Positions 35,680 through 43,816 of a stretch of DNA of 64,000 nt are shown one piece after another. Source of the DNA: Hyphomicrobiales bacterium (GTDB lineage: Bacteria; Pseudomonadota; Alphaproteobacteria; Rhizobiales; Xanthobacteraceae); contig JACESF010000006.1 of the NCBI GenBank assembly GCA_013911975.1, positions 1-64,000 on the forward strand. The letters are read 5' to 3'. The stretch's first letter is position 1, and the number at the start of each line of letters is the position of its first letter. The translations under genes and the position numbers were made by a program. Under the pieces are notes generated by a model, which saw only the letters and a program-made list of their open reading frames with translations, ran no database searches and was not told the DNA's origin.

Positions 35680-36723
35680 ATGCGGCAGAAGCGGAACGGG
35701 GGCGCGGGCGGCGCGACCATGGGGGACGTGGCGCGCCATGCGGGCGTGTCGGCCATGACCGTGTCGCGGGTGCTGCGGCAGCCGGAACTCGTCAACAAGG
35801 ATTTGCGCCTCAAGGTGGAGGCGGCCATCCGCGAGACCGGCTACATCTACAATCTGGTAGCCTCCAGCCTCGCGTCCCAGCGCAGCGGCACCATCGCCCT
35901 CATCCTGCCCACGGTGGCCAGTTCCATCTTCTCCGACAGCGTGAAGGGCGTCGCGGACGTGGCCCGCACGCGCGCCGTTCAGATGATCATGGCGGAGACC
36001 AATTATTCCTCCGCCGAGGAGGAGAAGGTGATCGAATCCCTCCTGCGCCGCCGGCCGGACGGGTTCATCATCGTCGGCGTGTCCCACACGCGGGCGACGC
36101 GGACCATGCTGGAGAAGTCGGGCGTGCCGGTGGTGGAGACCTGGGATTCGACGCCCACCCCCATCGACAGCCTCGTCTCCCTCTCGAACTTCGATGCCAT
36201 GAAGGCCATGACCGCGTCGCTGGCGCAGCAGGGCTTCCGGCGCATCGCGTTCGTGGGCACCGTCACCCGCGACCGGCGCGCCCAGATGCGCGCCAAGGGC
36301 TATATGGCGGGCCTTGCCGAGGCGGGGCTGCACGAACCGGTCGTGTTCAACGCCCGCGACGTCACCAGCATGGGGGCGGGCGCGGAGGTGGCCGCGCAGA
36401 TCATCGCCGCCTCACCGCGCCCCGACGCGGTGATCTGCCTGAACGATGTGATCGCGGCCGGCGTGCTGCTGGCGCTCCAGCGCGCGGGCCTGCGCGTGCC
36501 CGCGGACATGGCGGTGGCGGGGTTCGGCGACTTCGACTTCGCGCGCCACCTCATCCCCGCTTTGACCACGGTGGACATCCCCCGCTACGAGATCGGCCAG
36601 CTCGCGGCCGAGATCCTGCTGGACCGCGTGGAGGGCAAGCGGGAGAAGCACCACACCTGCGAGGTGAGCTATCGCGTCACCGTGCGGGAAAGCACCGCGC
36701 GCGAGGCCGCGCGGGCGCCGTGA
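35680..36723 (+). CDS. LacI-family transcriptional regulator (GntI-like)
   Basis: 347 residues from ATG 35680, preceded by GAGGCGG. HTH and hinge: TMGDVARHAGVSAMTVSRVLRQPELVNKDL; periplasmic-binding-like ligand domain from about 70 (IALILPTVASSIFSDSVKGV, GFIIVGVSHT, AVICLNDVIAAGVLLALQ, VAGFGDFDFARHLIPALTTV). Similarity to gluconate repressor-type proteins suits a sugar-acid inducer, agreeing with the dehydratase in the divergent operon. It should bind the two GTTAGCGCTAAC sites and repress that operon and perhaps itself. Confidence 0.93.
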   Translation: MRQKRNGGAGGATMGDVARHAGVSAMTVSRVLRQPELVNKDLRLKVEAAIRETGYIYNLVASSLASQRSGTIALILPTVASSIFSDSVKGVADVARTRAVQMIMAETNYSSAEEEKVIESLLRRRPDGFIIVGVSHTRATRTMLEKSGVPVVETWDSTPTPIDSLVSLSNFDAMKAMTASLAQQGFRRIAFVGTVTRDRRAQMRAKGYMAGLAEAGLHEPVVFNARDVTSMGAGAEVAAQIIAASPRPDAVICLNDVIAAGVLLALQRAGLRVPADMAVAGFGDFDFARHLIPALTTVDIPRYEIGQLAAEILLDRVEGKREKHHTCEVSYRVTVRESTAREAARAP

Positions 36724-36775
36724 CACCTTGGGGAGCGACATTCAAGCAGGCGAGACTGGTCTTTTCAGAAAGCGG

Positions 36776-36871
36776 CGTCATGGCCGGGCTCGTCCCGGCC
36801 ATCCACGGAGTTCGGCTGGGTCCATGCTTGACGAGGAGGCGTGGATGCCCGGGACGAGCCCGGGCATGACG
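36776..36871. repeat. Palindromic intergenic repeat, copy 2
   Basis: Same design as 1718-1825: a GTCATGGCCGGG arm and a CCCGGGCATGAC arm form the outer inverted repeat, each with an internal hairpin, separated by about 32 bp. It lies between the convergent LacI-family and aminopeptidase genes. Confidence 0.75.
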
Positions 36872-36918
36872 GTCCCGAGGGGCTGGACTCCATCCATCGG
36901 TCCGAATGTTGATCCGCT

Positions 36919-37668
36919 CTATCCCGGCATGGTGAGGACCAGAGGCCCGCTGCGCGTGGCCACCACCGTGTGCTCATACTGCACCGTGAGCGCCCTCGGC
37001 TGGCTGTAGAGCGTCCAGGGGTCGTCGCCGTCCTCGGCGAACTCGGCGCCCAGGGACAGGAAGGGCTCGATGGTGAAGACCAGCCCCTCGCCCATGATCC
37101 GCCGCTCGGCGGCGTCGGGCCAGGTGGCGATCTCCGTGGGCGCCTCGTGCAGAGACAGGCCGACCCCGTGGCTGGCGAGATTGCGCACCAGCGTATAGCC
37201 GTTCTTGCGCGCGAAGGCGCCCACCGCCTGCCCGATGCCGGACAGCGGCTTTCCGGTGCCCACCTGCCGCAGCCCGGTCCACATGGCGCGGCGTCCGTCC
37301 TTGCACAGCCGCTCCACCGCGCGGGAAACCGGAGGCACCGCCAGCGAGGCGCCGGTATCGGCGAAATAGCCGTCCTTCTCCGCCGAGACGTCGATGTTCA
37401 CGAGGTCGCCCGGCTGGATCCGGCGCGCGCCGGGAATGCCGTGGGCGATCTCCTCGTTGACGCTGATGCAGGTGGCGCCGGGAAAGGCATAGACCGTCTC
37501 CGGCGCCGAGCGCGCCCCGGCGGCCTCCAGCAGGGTGCGGCCGATGCGGTCCAGTTCCAGCGTGGTCATGCCGGGCTCCACCGCCCGCACCATGGCCTCC
37601 AGGGTGTTGGCGACGATGCGGCCAATCTCCTGCATCGCCTTCAGGTCCTCGTCGCTCGACAGCGTCAT
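36919..37668 (-). CDS. map: Type I methionine aminopeptidase
   Basis: 249 residues from ATG 37668 (AGAGGA upstream). It removes N-terminal methionine. Metal ligands: two Asp in NIDVSAEKDGYFADTGAS, His in SHGVGLSLHEAP, Glu in TIEPFL and Glu in VQYEHTVV. Length is that of the short type Ia enzyme without N-terminal zinc extension. It is not next to ribosomal genes, so it may be a second, accessory copy; whether another map exists lies outside the window. Confidence 0.93.
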   Translation of the reverse strand: MTLSSDEDLKAMQEIGRIVANTLEAMVRAVEPGMTTLELDRIGRTLLEAAGARSAPETVYAFPGATCISVNEEIAHGIPGARRIQPGDLVNIDVSAEKDGYFADTGASLAVPPVSRAVERLCKDGRRAMWTGLRQVGTGKPLSGIGQAVGAFARKNGYTLVRNLASHGVGLSLHEAPTEIATWPDAAERRIMGEGLVFTIEPFLSLGAEFAEDGDDPWTLYSQPRALTVQYEHTVVATRSGPLVLTMPG

Positions 37669-37719
37669 GTCATGTCCTCTCGCCCAGCCGTGCGCCCGTT
37701 CCCGCGTCCATACCACCCG

Positions 37720-38613
37720 TCAGCGCTTGAAGAACAGGTGGGCATCCTCACGGGTCGCCGTGGCGATGGCGCTCATTACCTCCTTGACCCGCTGGAGATG
37801 GCGCAAATCGTCATGCACGCTGATCCAGTAGCTTCGGATGAGGCATACCTCCTCCGGCAGGATTCGTTCCAGCGCGGGATGCTCCGCCGCGAGGAAGCGC
37901 GGCAGCACGCCGATGGCGGCCCCGGAGCGCACCGCGTTCACCTGCGCGATGACGCTGGTGCTGCGCACCGAGGGGGAAAAGGCCGCGCCCTCGCCCACAT
38001 CGAGGAAGCGCAGTTCCTTGGTGAAGAGCAGTTCGGGAATGTAGCCCGCGAAGACGTGCCGCCCCAGGTCCGCGATGGACTGCGGACGGCCACGGCGGGC
38101 GAAATAATCCTGCGTCCCGTAGAGGTCGAGGGCATAGTCCGTGAGCTTGCGCACCACGACCTGGCCTGTCACCGGGCGTTCGAGCGTGATGGCGATGTCC
38201 ACTTCGCGCGCCGCCAGCGAATAGGAGCGGGGCAGGGCCACAAGCTCGGTTTCCAGGCGCTCGTGAAGGATGGAGAGCGTCGCGAGGCGCCGGGCGAGAT
38301 AGCCCACGCCGAAGCCCTCCGGGGCGCCGATGCGCACCCGGCCCGCGATGAGCGCCGCCTGCTCGCCGATGTCCATGATCTCGCGGAAGATGACGGATTC
38401 CACCTTCTCGATGGCTTCCGCCAGCCGGACGCCGGATTCGGAAATGGCCGTGCGGCGGCCCGCCCGCTCCACCAGCGAGACGCCCAGCGCCTTCTCCAGC
38501 CGCGCCACCCGCCGCCCCACGGTGGAATCGTCCATGCCCAGCGCCTGCCCCGCGGCGGTCATCTGCCGCGCGCGGGCCACCTGGAGAAAGACCCTCAGAT
38601 CGTCCCAGTCCAT
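37720..38613 (-). CDS. LysR-family transcriptional regulator
   Basis: 297 residues. The ATG at 38613 (MDWDDLRVFLQVAR) has AGGA five bases upstream, within a longer in-frame option at 38625. HTH: QMTAAGQALGMDDSTVGRRVARLEKALG; the effector domain starts near residue 92. It is divergent from a GMC oxidoreductase gene, its likely target. It belongs to the same LysR subgroup as the regulator at 60552-61436 (shared WDxxRxFLxVARA start and the HER(L) and TDYxL stretches). Confidence 0.9.
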   Translation of the reverse strand: MDWDDLRVFLQVARARQMTAAGQALGMDDSTVGRRVARLEKALGVSLVERAGRRTAISESGVRLAEAIEKVESVIFREIMDIGEQAALIAGRVRIGAPEGFGVGYLARRLATLSILHERLETELVALPRSYSLAAREVDIAITLERPVTGQVVVRKLTDYALDLYGTQDYFARRGRPQSIADLGRHVFAGYIPELLFTKELRFLDVGEGAAFSPSVRSTSVIAQVNAVRSGAAIGVLPRFLAAEHPALERILPEEVCLIRSYWISVHDDLRHLQRVKEVMSAIATATREDAHLFFKR

Positions 38614-38621
38614 GGGTTCCT

Positions 38622-38671
38622 GCATTTTTGCGAGAGAGAAGCGATTATTTGAGCATTGAATGCAGAAATGC
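38622..38671. promoter_or_regulatory. Inverted repeats in the LysR-GMC divergent region
   Basis: GCATTTTTGC (38622-38631) and GCAGAAATGC (38662-38671) are inverted at 9 of 10 positions, with a third element GCATTGAATGC (38653-38663) overlapping the second. The layout of separated half sites between divergent genes fits LysR recognition and activation sites. Confidence 0.4.
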
Positions 38672-38712
38672 GCCATGGCACCGAAAAGGCAACGAAAAGG
38701 GGAGGGGCGGAC

Positions 38713-40332
38713 GTGACCACGCGGCTCGAAGGGGAGTTCGACTATATCGTCGTGGGCGCGGGCACCGCCGGGTGCATTGTCGCCAACCGGCTCTCCGAGA
38801 AACCGGGCACGCGCGTCCTGCTGCTGGAAGCGGGCGGCCAGGACAATTGGGTGTGGTTCCACATCCCGGTCGGCTATCTCTTCGCCATCGGCAATCCGCG
38901 CGCGGACTGGATGTTCAAGACCGAGCCCCAGCCCGGCCTGAACGGACGCGCCCTCAATTATCCGCGCGGCAAGGTCATCGGCGGCTCGTCGGCCATCAAC
39001 GCCATGATCTCCATGCGCGGGCAGGCCGCCGACTATGACCATTGGCGGCAATTGGGACTGACGGGCTGGGGCTGGGACGACATCCTGCCGGAATTCCGGC
39101 GCCTGGAGGACCATTTCCTCGGCGAGAGCGAACATCACGGCGTGGGCGGCGGCTGGCGGATCGAGCCGCCCCGGCTCTCCTGGGCGGTGCTGGACGCGGT
39201 GGCGCAGGCCGCCCAGCAGATGGGCGTCCCCAGGATCTCGGACTTCAACACCGGCGACAATGAGGGCGTCAGCTACTTCCATGTGAACCAGAAGCGCGGC
39301 CGCCGCTGGTCGTCCGCGCGCGGCTTCCTGAAGCCGGCCCTGAACCGGCCGAACCTTCGCCTGGAGACGCAGGTGGTGGTGGACAAGGTGCAGGTGGAGG
39401 AGGGCCGCGCGGCGGGCGTCGTCTTCTCGCGGAACGGCCAGCGCTTCGAGGCGCGGGCACGGGGCGAGGTGATCCTGTGTTCGGGCGCCGTCGGTTCCAT
39501 CCAGGTGCTCCACCGCTCGGGCATCGGGCCGGGCGAATGGCTCCGGGAGGCGGGCATCGACCCGGTCCTGGACCTGGACGGCGTGGGGCGCAATCTCCAG
39601 GACCACCTTCAGCAGCGCGCCATCTACAAGGTCTCGGGCGTGCGCACGCTCAACGAGACCTATTACAACCTCTTCCACCGCTTCGGCATGGGCGTGGACT
39701 ATGCGCTGCGGCGGCGCGGGCCGCTCACCATGGCGCCCTCCCAACTCGGCATCTTCACCCGTTCCGATCCCCACCAGGAGCGGGCCAACATCCAGTTCCA
39801 CGTCCAGCCCCTGTCGCTGGACAAGTTCGGCGACCCGCTGCACCGCTTTCCCGCCATCACGGTGGCCGCGTGCAATCTGCGGCCCACCTCGCGCGGCACG
39901 ATCCGCGTGCCCTCCGCCGCGCCGGACGACAAGCCGCGCATCGACCCCAATTATCTCGCGACCCCGGAAGACCGGCAGGTGGCCGCGGACGCCATCCGCG
40001 TGACGCGCCGCCTGATGCGGCAGGCGGCCATTTCCGCGTTCCGCCCCGAGGAATATCTGCCGGGGTCAAGCGTGGGGGACGACGACCAGTCGCTGGCGGT
40101 GGCCGCCGGGCAGATCGGCACCACCATCTTCCACCCCGTGGGCACGGCGAAGATGGGGCAGGCGAGCGACCGGACGGCGGTGGTGGACGAGCGCCTGCGG
40201 GTCCACGGCCTGCGGGGGCTGCGGGTGGTGGACGCCTCCGTCATGCCCACCATCACCTCCGGCAACACCAATACGCCCACCGCCATGATCGGCGCGAAGG
40301 GCGCGCGGATGATCCTGGAGGACGGGGCCTGA
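38713..40332 (+). CDS. GMC-family oxidoreductase (choline/alcohol dehydrogenase-like)
   Basis: 539 residues from the GTG at 38713, which follows AGGGGAGGGG; an upstream TTG would add 19 unrelated residues. FAD motif YIVVGAGTAGCIVANRLSE, GMC signature YPRGKVIGGSSAINAM, second signature GAVGSIQVLHRSGIGP, and active-site His/Asn in HPVGTAKMG and GNTNTPTAMIGAK. It oxidises a primary alcohol, using FAD and passing electrons to a quinone or cytochrome. It is often labelled choline dehydrogenase, but no betaine genes are near, so the alcohol is unknown. Confidence 0.9.
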   Translation: MTTRLEGEFDYIVVGAGTAGCIVANRLSEKPGTRVLLLEAGGQDNWVWFHIPVGYLFAIGNPRADWMFKTEPQPGLNGRALNYPRGKVIGGSSAINAMISMRGQAADYDHWRQLGLTGWGWDDILPEFRRLEDHFLGESEHHGVGGGWRIEPPRLSWAVLDAVAQAAQQMGVPRISDFNTGDNEGVSYFHVNQKRGRRWSSARGFLKPALNRPNLRLETQVVVDKVQVEEGRAAGVVFSRNGQRFEARARGEVILCSGAVGSIQVLHRSGIGPGEWLREAGIDPVLDLDGVGRNLQDHLQQRAIYKVSGVRTLNETYYNLFHRFGMGVDYALRRRGPLTMAPSQLGIFTRSDPHQERANIQFHVQPLSLDKFGDPLHRFPAITVAACNLRPTSRGTIRVPSAAPDDKPRIDPNYLATPEDRQVAADAIRVTRRLMRQAAISAFRPEEYLPGSSVGDDDQSLAVAAGQIGTTIFHPVGTAKMGQASDRTAVVDERLRVHGLRGLRVVDASVMPTITSGNTNTPTAMIGAKGARMILEDGA

Positions 40333-40672
40333 GCACCCCGCCGCGCGCACCGGGCGGGCCTTTTCGCGCCGCCCGCCGCCCGCGCTGAAACCGCGCACCG
40401 GGGCGCGCCCTTGCCCCGGGAAACACCGCCATCCTCAAGCTGAAGCGGGGCCGCCCGAGGGCGCGACCCCGGCGCTTGCGTTTGCCCGGAGCCGCAACTC
40501 CTGAGAAGGTAGGCTCAAAGGGAGAGCGGCGCGCGGGCATTTCATCGCCCGGCGGAGCCGTTCGAAAGCGGGGGCAGAGGCGCAGGTTCGGCGGCGGGGC
40601 AATGGTGCGCGGCCGGCTGCGCGGACGTCATTTTTTGAATAATTAATTCAAATATTTCAGGGGGTTGACGGA
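40333..40672 (+). other. Intergenic region before the 7TMR-DISM kinase
   Basis: 340 bp with no credible gene. The first 250 bp are very GC-rich, with several CG-rich stems near 40350-40420 that may end the GMC transcript. An abrupt AT-rich island at 40630-40657 contains the TTTGAAT/ATTCAAA palindrome, followed by AGGGGG at 40659-40664 as ribosome binding site. Confidence 0.6.
40634..40652. promoter_or_regulatory. AT-rich palindrome upstream of the kinase gene
   Basis: TTTGAAT and ATTCAAA are perfect inverted 7-bp arms around AATTA, 20 bp before the kinase start. TGAAT boxes recur in the autotransporter promoter region at 43716-43731, so this may be a binding site of the operon's own response regulator. 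Confidence 0.45.
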
Positions 40673-42751
40673 ATGGGGGAGGGGGAGTCCCGCGCGTTGG
40701 GGAGACATGCGCGGCCATGGCGGGTGGGGGGCTTCGGGGATTTCATCCAGCTTCTGCTCCTGGTCGGCTTTGTGGTCGTGGCGGCCCTGTCCTGCGGGAC
40801 GGCGTCCGCGTCGCCCCTTCTCCTGAGGGCCGCCGACGAGACCGCCGCGGCTTCCGGCTATCTCTCGGTGTTCCACGACCCCAGCGGGGCGATGACCCTG
40901 GACGAGGTGATGGGACGCCCGGAGGCGTTCACGCCCATTCCCGGCACCTTCAATGCCGGCCATTCGCAGCCCGGCGCCTGGTGGCTGCGCCTGACGGTGG
41001 AGACGGCGCGCGACAGCGGCGGCATGTGGCTCATGCAGATGTCCGCGCCCTACACGGACTATATCGACGTCTACGCCCCCGCCGCCGCGCCGGACGGCGA
41101 CACACGGCTCGTGCGGAAGAAGACCGGCAGCCTCGTGCCGCTGTCCGAGCGTGAATTCTTCTCCCACATCTTCGTGGTGCGCATCGATCTCGCGAGCGAG
41201 GACCGGCAGGACATCTATATCCGCATGGCGGGCACGCGCTCGCTGTCGGCGGCGCCCATCCTGTGGCGCGTCTCGCCCTTCCTCAGCCAGCTGACCTTCA
41301 ACCTCTTCCTCGTGGCCTACATCGTGGGGGCGGCGAGCCTCACGGCGCTGGGCGCGGTCATCTTCGGCGTCTGGCTGCGCTCGCCGCCCTTCATCTGGTA
41401 TGGCGCCTATCTCGGCTGCGCGGCGCTGGTGATCCTGGGCAATACGGGCTTCGCGACCATGCTGCTCCACCCCCTGTCGCCGGGCGTCGTGCTGCGCCTG
41501 CAGGGCGTCTGGGGGTGCTGCGCCATCATGACGGCGGCCTTCGTGGTCCGCTCCATCTTCTGCGCGGGCGGTCACCACCCGATCCTCAGCCGGGTGCTGA
41601 CCGGCACGGGCATCCTGTCCGGCCTCTATGTGGTGGCGTCGGCTTTCGGCTATTACGGCGCCATCTTGCCCTATGTGCACGTCAACCTATTGATCCTGTG
41701 CCTCATGCTGCCGTGGCTGGCGGCCATGCGGGTGCGGCGCGGCGAGCCGGCGGCGTGGTGGTATTTCTTCGGCTTCACCAGCTACGGCCTGTCCGGGGTC
41801 TGGTTCACGCTGATGGTGCTGGGCGTGCTGCCCGCGAGCCCCGTGGGCGTGAGCGGCAATCAGGTCGCCAGCATGTTCAACATGGTGGCCGTCCTCGTCG
41901 GCCTCGCCACCTCGGTGCGGGCGGGGGCCCGCGAGCGGCGCGGCCTGCAGGAGGCGCTGCTGGCGGCCTCGCAGCGCAAGGAACGGGAACTGGAGGACGC
42001 GGTCGCCCAGCGCACGCTGGCGCTGGAAGGGGAGGTGGAGGCTCGCCGGTCGGCGGAAGACGCGCTGCGCGTCGCGCTGCGGGAGCAGCGGCACTTCCTG
42101 ACCATGGTGAGCCACGAATTCCGCACCCCGCTGGCGGCCATCCAGGTGGCCATCGCCATCGTGGAGCCCAAGGTTGCGGAGCTGGATGCCCTGGTGCGGC
42201 GGGAGGCGCGCAAGATCGCACGGACGGTGGCGCGCATGTCCCACCTCATCGACGCCTTCCTCACCGAGGAGGTGCTGGACAAGCGGGTGATGCAGCTGCG
42301 CTGCGCGCCCACGGACATCGCGGCCCTGGTGGGCGAACTGGTGCAGGATTGCGCCGCCCAGAGCGGGCGGGACATCCGCATGCTGTCCGAGCCCCAGGAC
42401 GGGCTGGTGTTGGCGGTGGACGACACGCTGCTGCGCGCGGCAGTGGAGAACCTGCTGGGCAATGCGGTCAAATACGCCGAGGGGGCCGTCTATGTGCAGG
42501 TGGGGGAGGCGGCGGACGGGCTGTCCGTCGAGGTCGCGGATTCCGGTCCCGCGATCCCGGAAACCGACCTGCCTTTCCTGTTTGAACGGTATTATCGGGG
42601 ATCAGATGTGAATTCTCAAATGGGCCTGGGCATCGGCCTCAGTATCGTTCAGAGGATCGTCGCCGCCCATGGCGGAAGTGTACGGGTTGAAAGCAAGGTC
42701 GGGGTAGGGAATACATTCACGATCTGGCTTCCCTATGCCGAAGGGATCTAA
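40673..42751 (+). CDS. Membrane sensor histidine kinase with 7TMR-DISM domains
   Basis: 692 residues. N-terminal membrane anchor or signal (about 24-46), an extracytoplasmic 7TMR-DISMED2 beta-sandwich (about 55-200; AWWLRLTVETARDSGG, DYIDVYAP, FSHIFVVRIDL), seven predicted membrane helices (about 205-405), a coiled coil (410-470), then HisKA with His481 (MVSHEFRTPLAA) and HATPase (LLGNAVKYAEG, VADSGPAIP, MGLGIGLSIVQRIVAAHGG). DISM domains are thought to sense carbohydrates or other external ligands. It is followed after 59 bp by an OmpR-type regulator and then a giant autotransporter. Confidence 0.92.
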   Translation: MGEGESRALGRHARPWRVGGFGDFIQLLLLVGFVVVAALSCGTASASPLLLRAADETAAASGYLSVFHDPSGAMTLDEVMGRPEAFTPIPGTFNAGHSQPGAWWLRLTVETARDSGGMWLMQMSAPYTDYIDVYAPAAAPDGDTRLVRKKTGSLVPLSEREFFSHIFVVRIDLASEDRQDIYIRMAGTRSLSAAPILWRVSPFLSQLTFNLFLVAYIVGAASLTALGAVIFGVWLRSPPFIWYGAYLGCAALVILGNTGFATMLLHPLSPGVVLRLQGVWGCCAIMTAAFVVRSIFCAGGHHPILSRVLTGTGILSGLYVVASAFGYYGAILPYVHVNLLILCLMLPWLAAMRVRRGEPAAWWYFFGFTSYGLSGVWFTLMVLGVLPASPVGVSGNQVASMFNMVAVLVGLATSVRAGARERRGLQEALLAASQRKERELEDAVAQRTLALEGEVEARRSAEDALRVALREQRHFLTMVSHEFRTPLAAIQVAIAIVEPKVAELDALVRREARKIARTVARMSHLIDAFLTEEVLDKRVMQLRCAPTDIAALVGELVQDCAAQSGRDIRMLSEPQDGLVLAVDDTLLRAAVENLLGNAVKYAEGAVYVQVGEAADGLSVEVADSGPAIPETDLPFLFERYYRGSDVNSQMGLGIGLSIVQRIVAAHGGSVRVESKVGVGNTFTIWLPYAEGI

Positions 42752-42810
42752 TAAACCCTTCCGGCTCGAATGGAGCGCGGCGCGCGCGATGGATCATCGG
42801 ATACCCGGCC

Positions 42811-43503
42811 ATGTCGATTCGTGTCCTTCTGGTTGAAGACGACCTGGATTTCCGCGCCGGCCTGGAAAGCTTCCTCACCTCCGCCGGGCACGCGGTGCGC
42901 GCCGTCGCGACGGTTCCGGAGCTGACGCGCGAGCTGGACGAGCACCCGCCCCATGTGGTCGTGCTGGACCTGAACCTGCCGGGGCCGGACGGCTTCTCCG
43001 CCGCCTTCGCGATGCGCGAGCGCGCCTCCGTGGGCATCATCGTGCTGACGGGCCGGACCGGGCGGGAGGACCGCTTCCGGGGCTTGTCCATCGGCGTGGA
43101 CCATTACCTGACGAAGCCGCTCGAACCCTCCGAGCTGGACCTGATCATCCGCAACCTCCACCGGCGCATCCAGGGGGAGGGGAACGGCCCGCGCAGCGGA
43201 TGGATCCTCAATTCCGCACAATGGGTCCTGTCGAGCCCGGCGGGCGCGCGGATCCGGCTTTCGAGTGCGGAATACCTGCTCATCGCCCGGCTCGCCGCGC
43301 GGCCGGGAAAGCCGGTGCCGCGCACCGAGCTGCTCCACGAGAACGAGCACCGCGACCCCGCCAATGGCGGCCGCAGCCTGGACGTGCTGGTGTTCCGCCT
43401 GCGCAAGCGGGTGGAAAGCGAGTGCAATTGCCGGCTCCCCGTCTTCTCGGTGCGCGGCGTCGGCTACGTCTTCGACGAGGCCGTCGAGATCCTGGCGGAC
43501 TGA
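42811..43503 (+). CDS. OmpR/PhoB-family response regulator
   Basis: 230 residues. Receiver domain 1-120 with acidic pocket VEDDLD, phospho-acceptor Asp53 (VVLDLNLPG), Thr in IIVLTGRTG and Lys in DHYLTKPLEPSEL. Winged-helix DNA-binding domain about 135-225 (LSSAEYLLIARLAARPGKPV, SLDVLVFRLRKRVE, VRGVGYVFD). Cognate partner of the upstream kinase; the adjacent autotransporter gene is the obvious target candidate. Confidence 0.95.
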   Translation: MSIRVLLVEDDLDFRAGLESFLTSAGHAVRAVATVPELTRELDEHPPHVVVLDLNLPGPDGFSAAFAMRERASVGIIVLTGRTGREDRFRGLSIGVDHYLTKPLEPSELDLIIRNLHRRIQGEGNGPRSGWILNSAQWVLSSPAGARIRLSSAEYLLIARLAARPGKPVPRTELLHENEHRDPANGGRSLDVLVFRLRKRVESECNCRLPVFSVRGVGYVFDEAVEILAD

Positions 43504-43816
43504 CCTCTTCGCCATCTCGGAAACGGTCCCCGCGCGTTCATCGCGCAACCCTCGCGCGCCTATCTCGCGTTTGCCGCGCGCCTGCACCCGCGCTCTGGTC
43601 CGGATTGCCGGACATGCCGCGATCCCTCCCCAATAGCGTCGGCGATTGGGATGAATTGTCGCGAGTCCTCGGAAAAAGACGGCCTCACGAAATCGCGAAA
43701 ATGCACTTTATCTCCTGAATCATCTTGAATCTCATTTGATGAAATGTCACGAAAATTGCCTATAGAAGGATAAATTGCCGGTTTTTGGCTCTGAAAGAAT
43801 TGTAAGGAAGCGTTCC
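43504..43816 (+). other. Promoter region of the giant autotransporter
   Basis: 313 bp without a credible gene and distinctly AT-rich from 43695 onward. It contains paired TGAATC boxes at 43716-43731, a TTGATG (43736-43741) and TATAGA (43761-43766) 19 bp apart as a weak promoter, and AAGGAAG just before the GTG start. No clear terminator hairpin for the regulator gene was found. Confidence 0.55.
43716..43731. promoter_or_regulatory. Paired TGAATC boxes upstream of the autotransporter
   Basis: TGAATC at 43716-43721 and again at 43726-43731 are direct repeats 10 bp apart, one helical turn, the usual arrangement for OmpR-type regulators. They lie about 30 bp before the TATAGA element. Confidence 0.45.

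Noticed and set aside
38713..40332. Choline dehydrogenase (betA)
   Set aside because: There is no betaine aldehyde dehydrogenase, betI or choline transporter nearby; GMC proteins of this length oxidise many alcohols.
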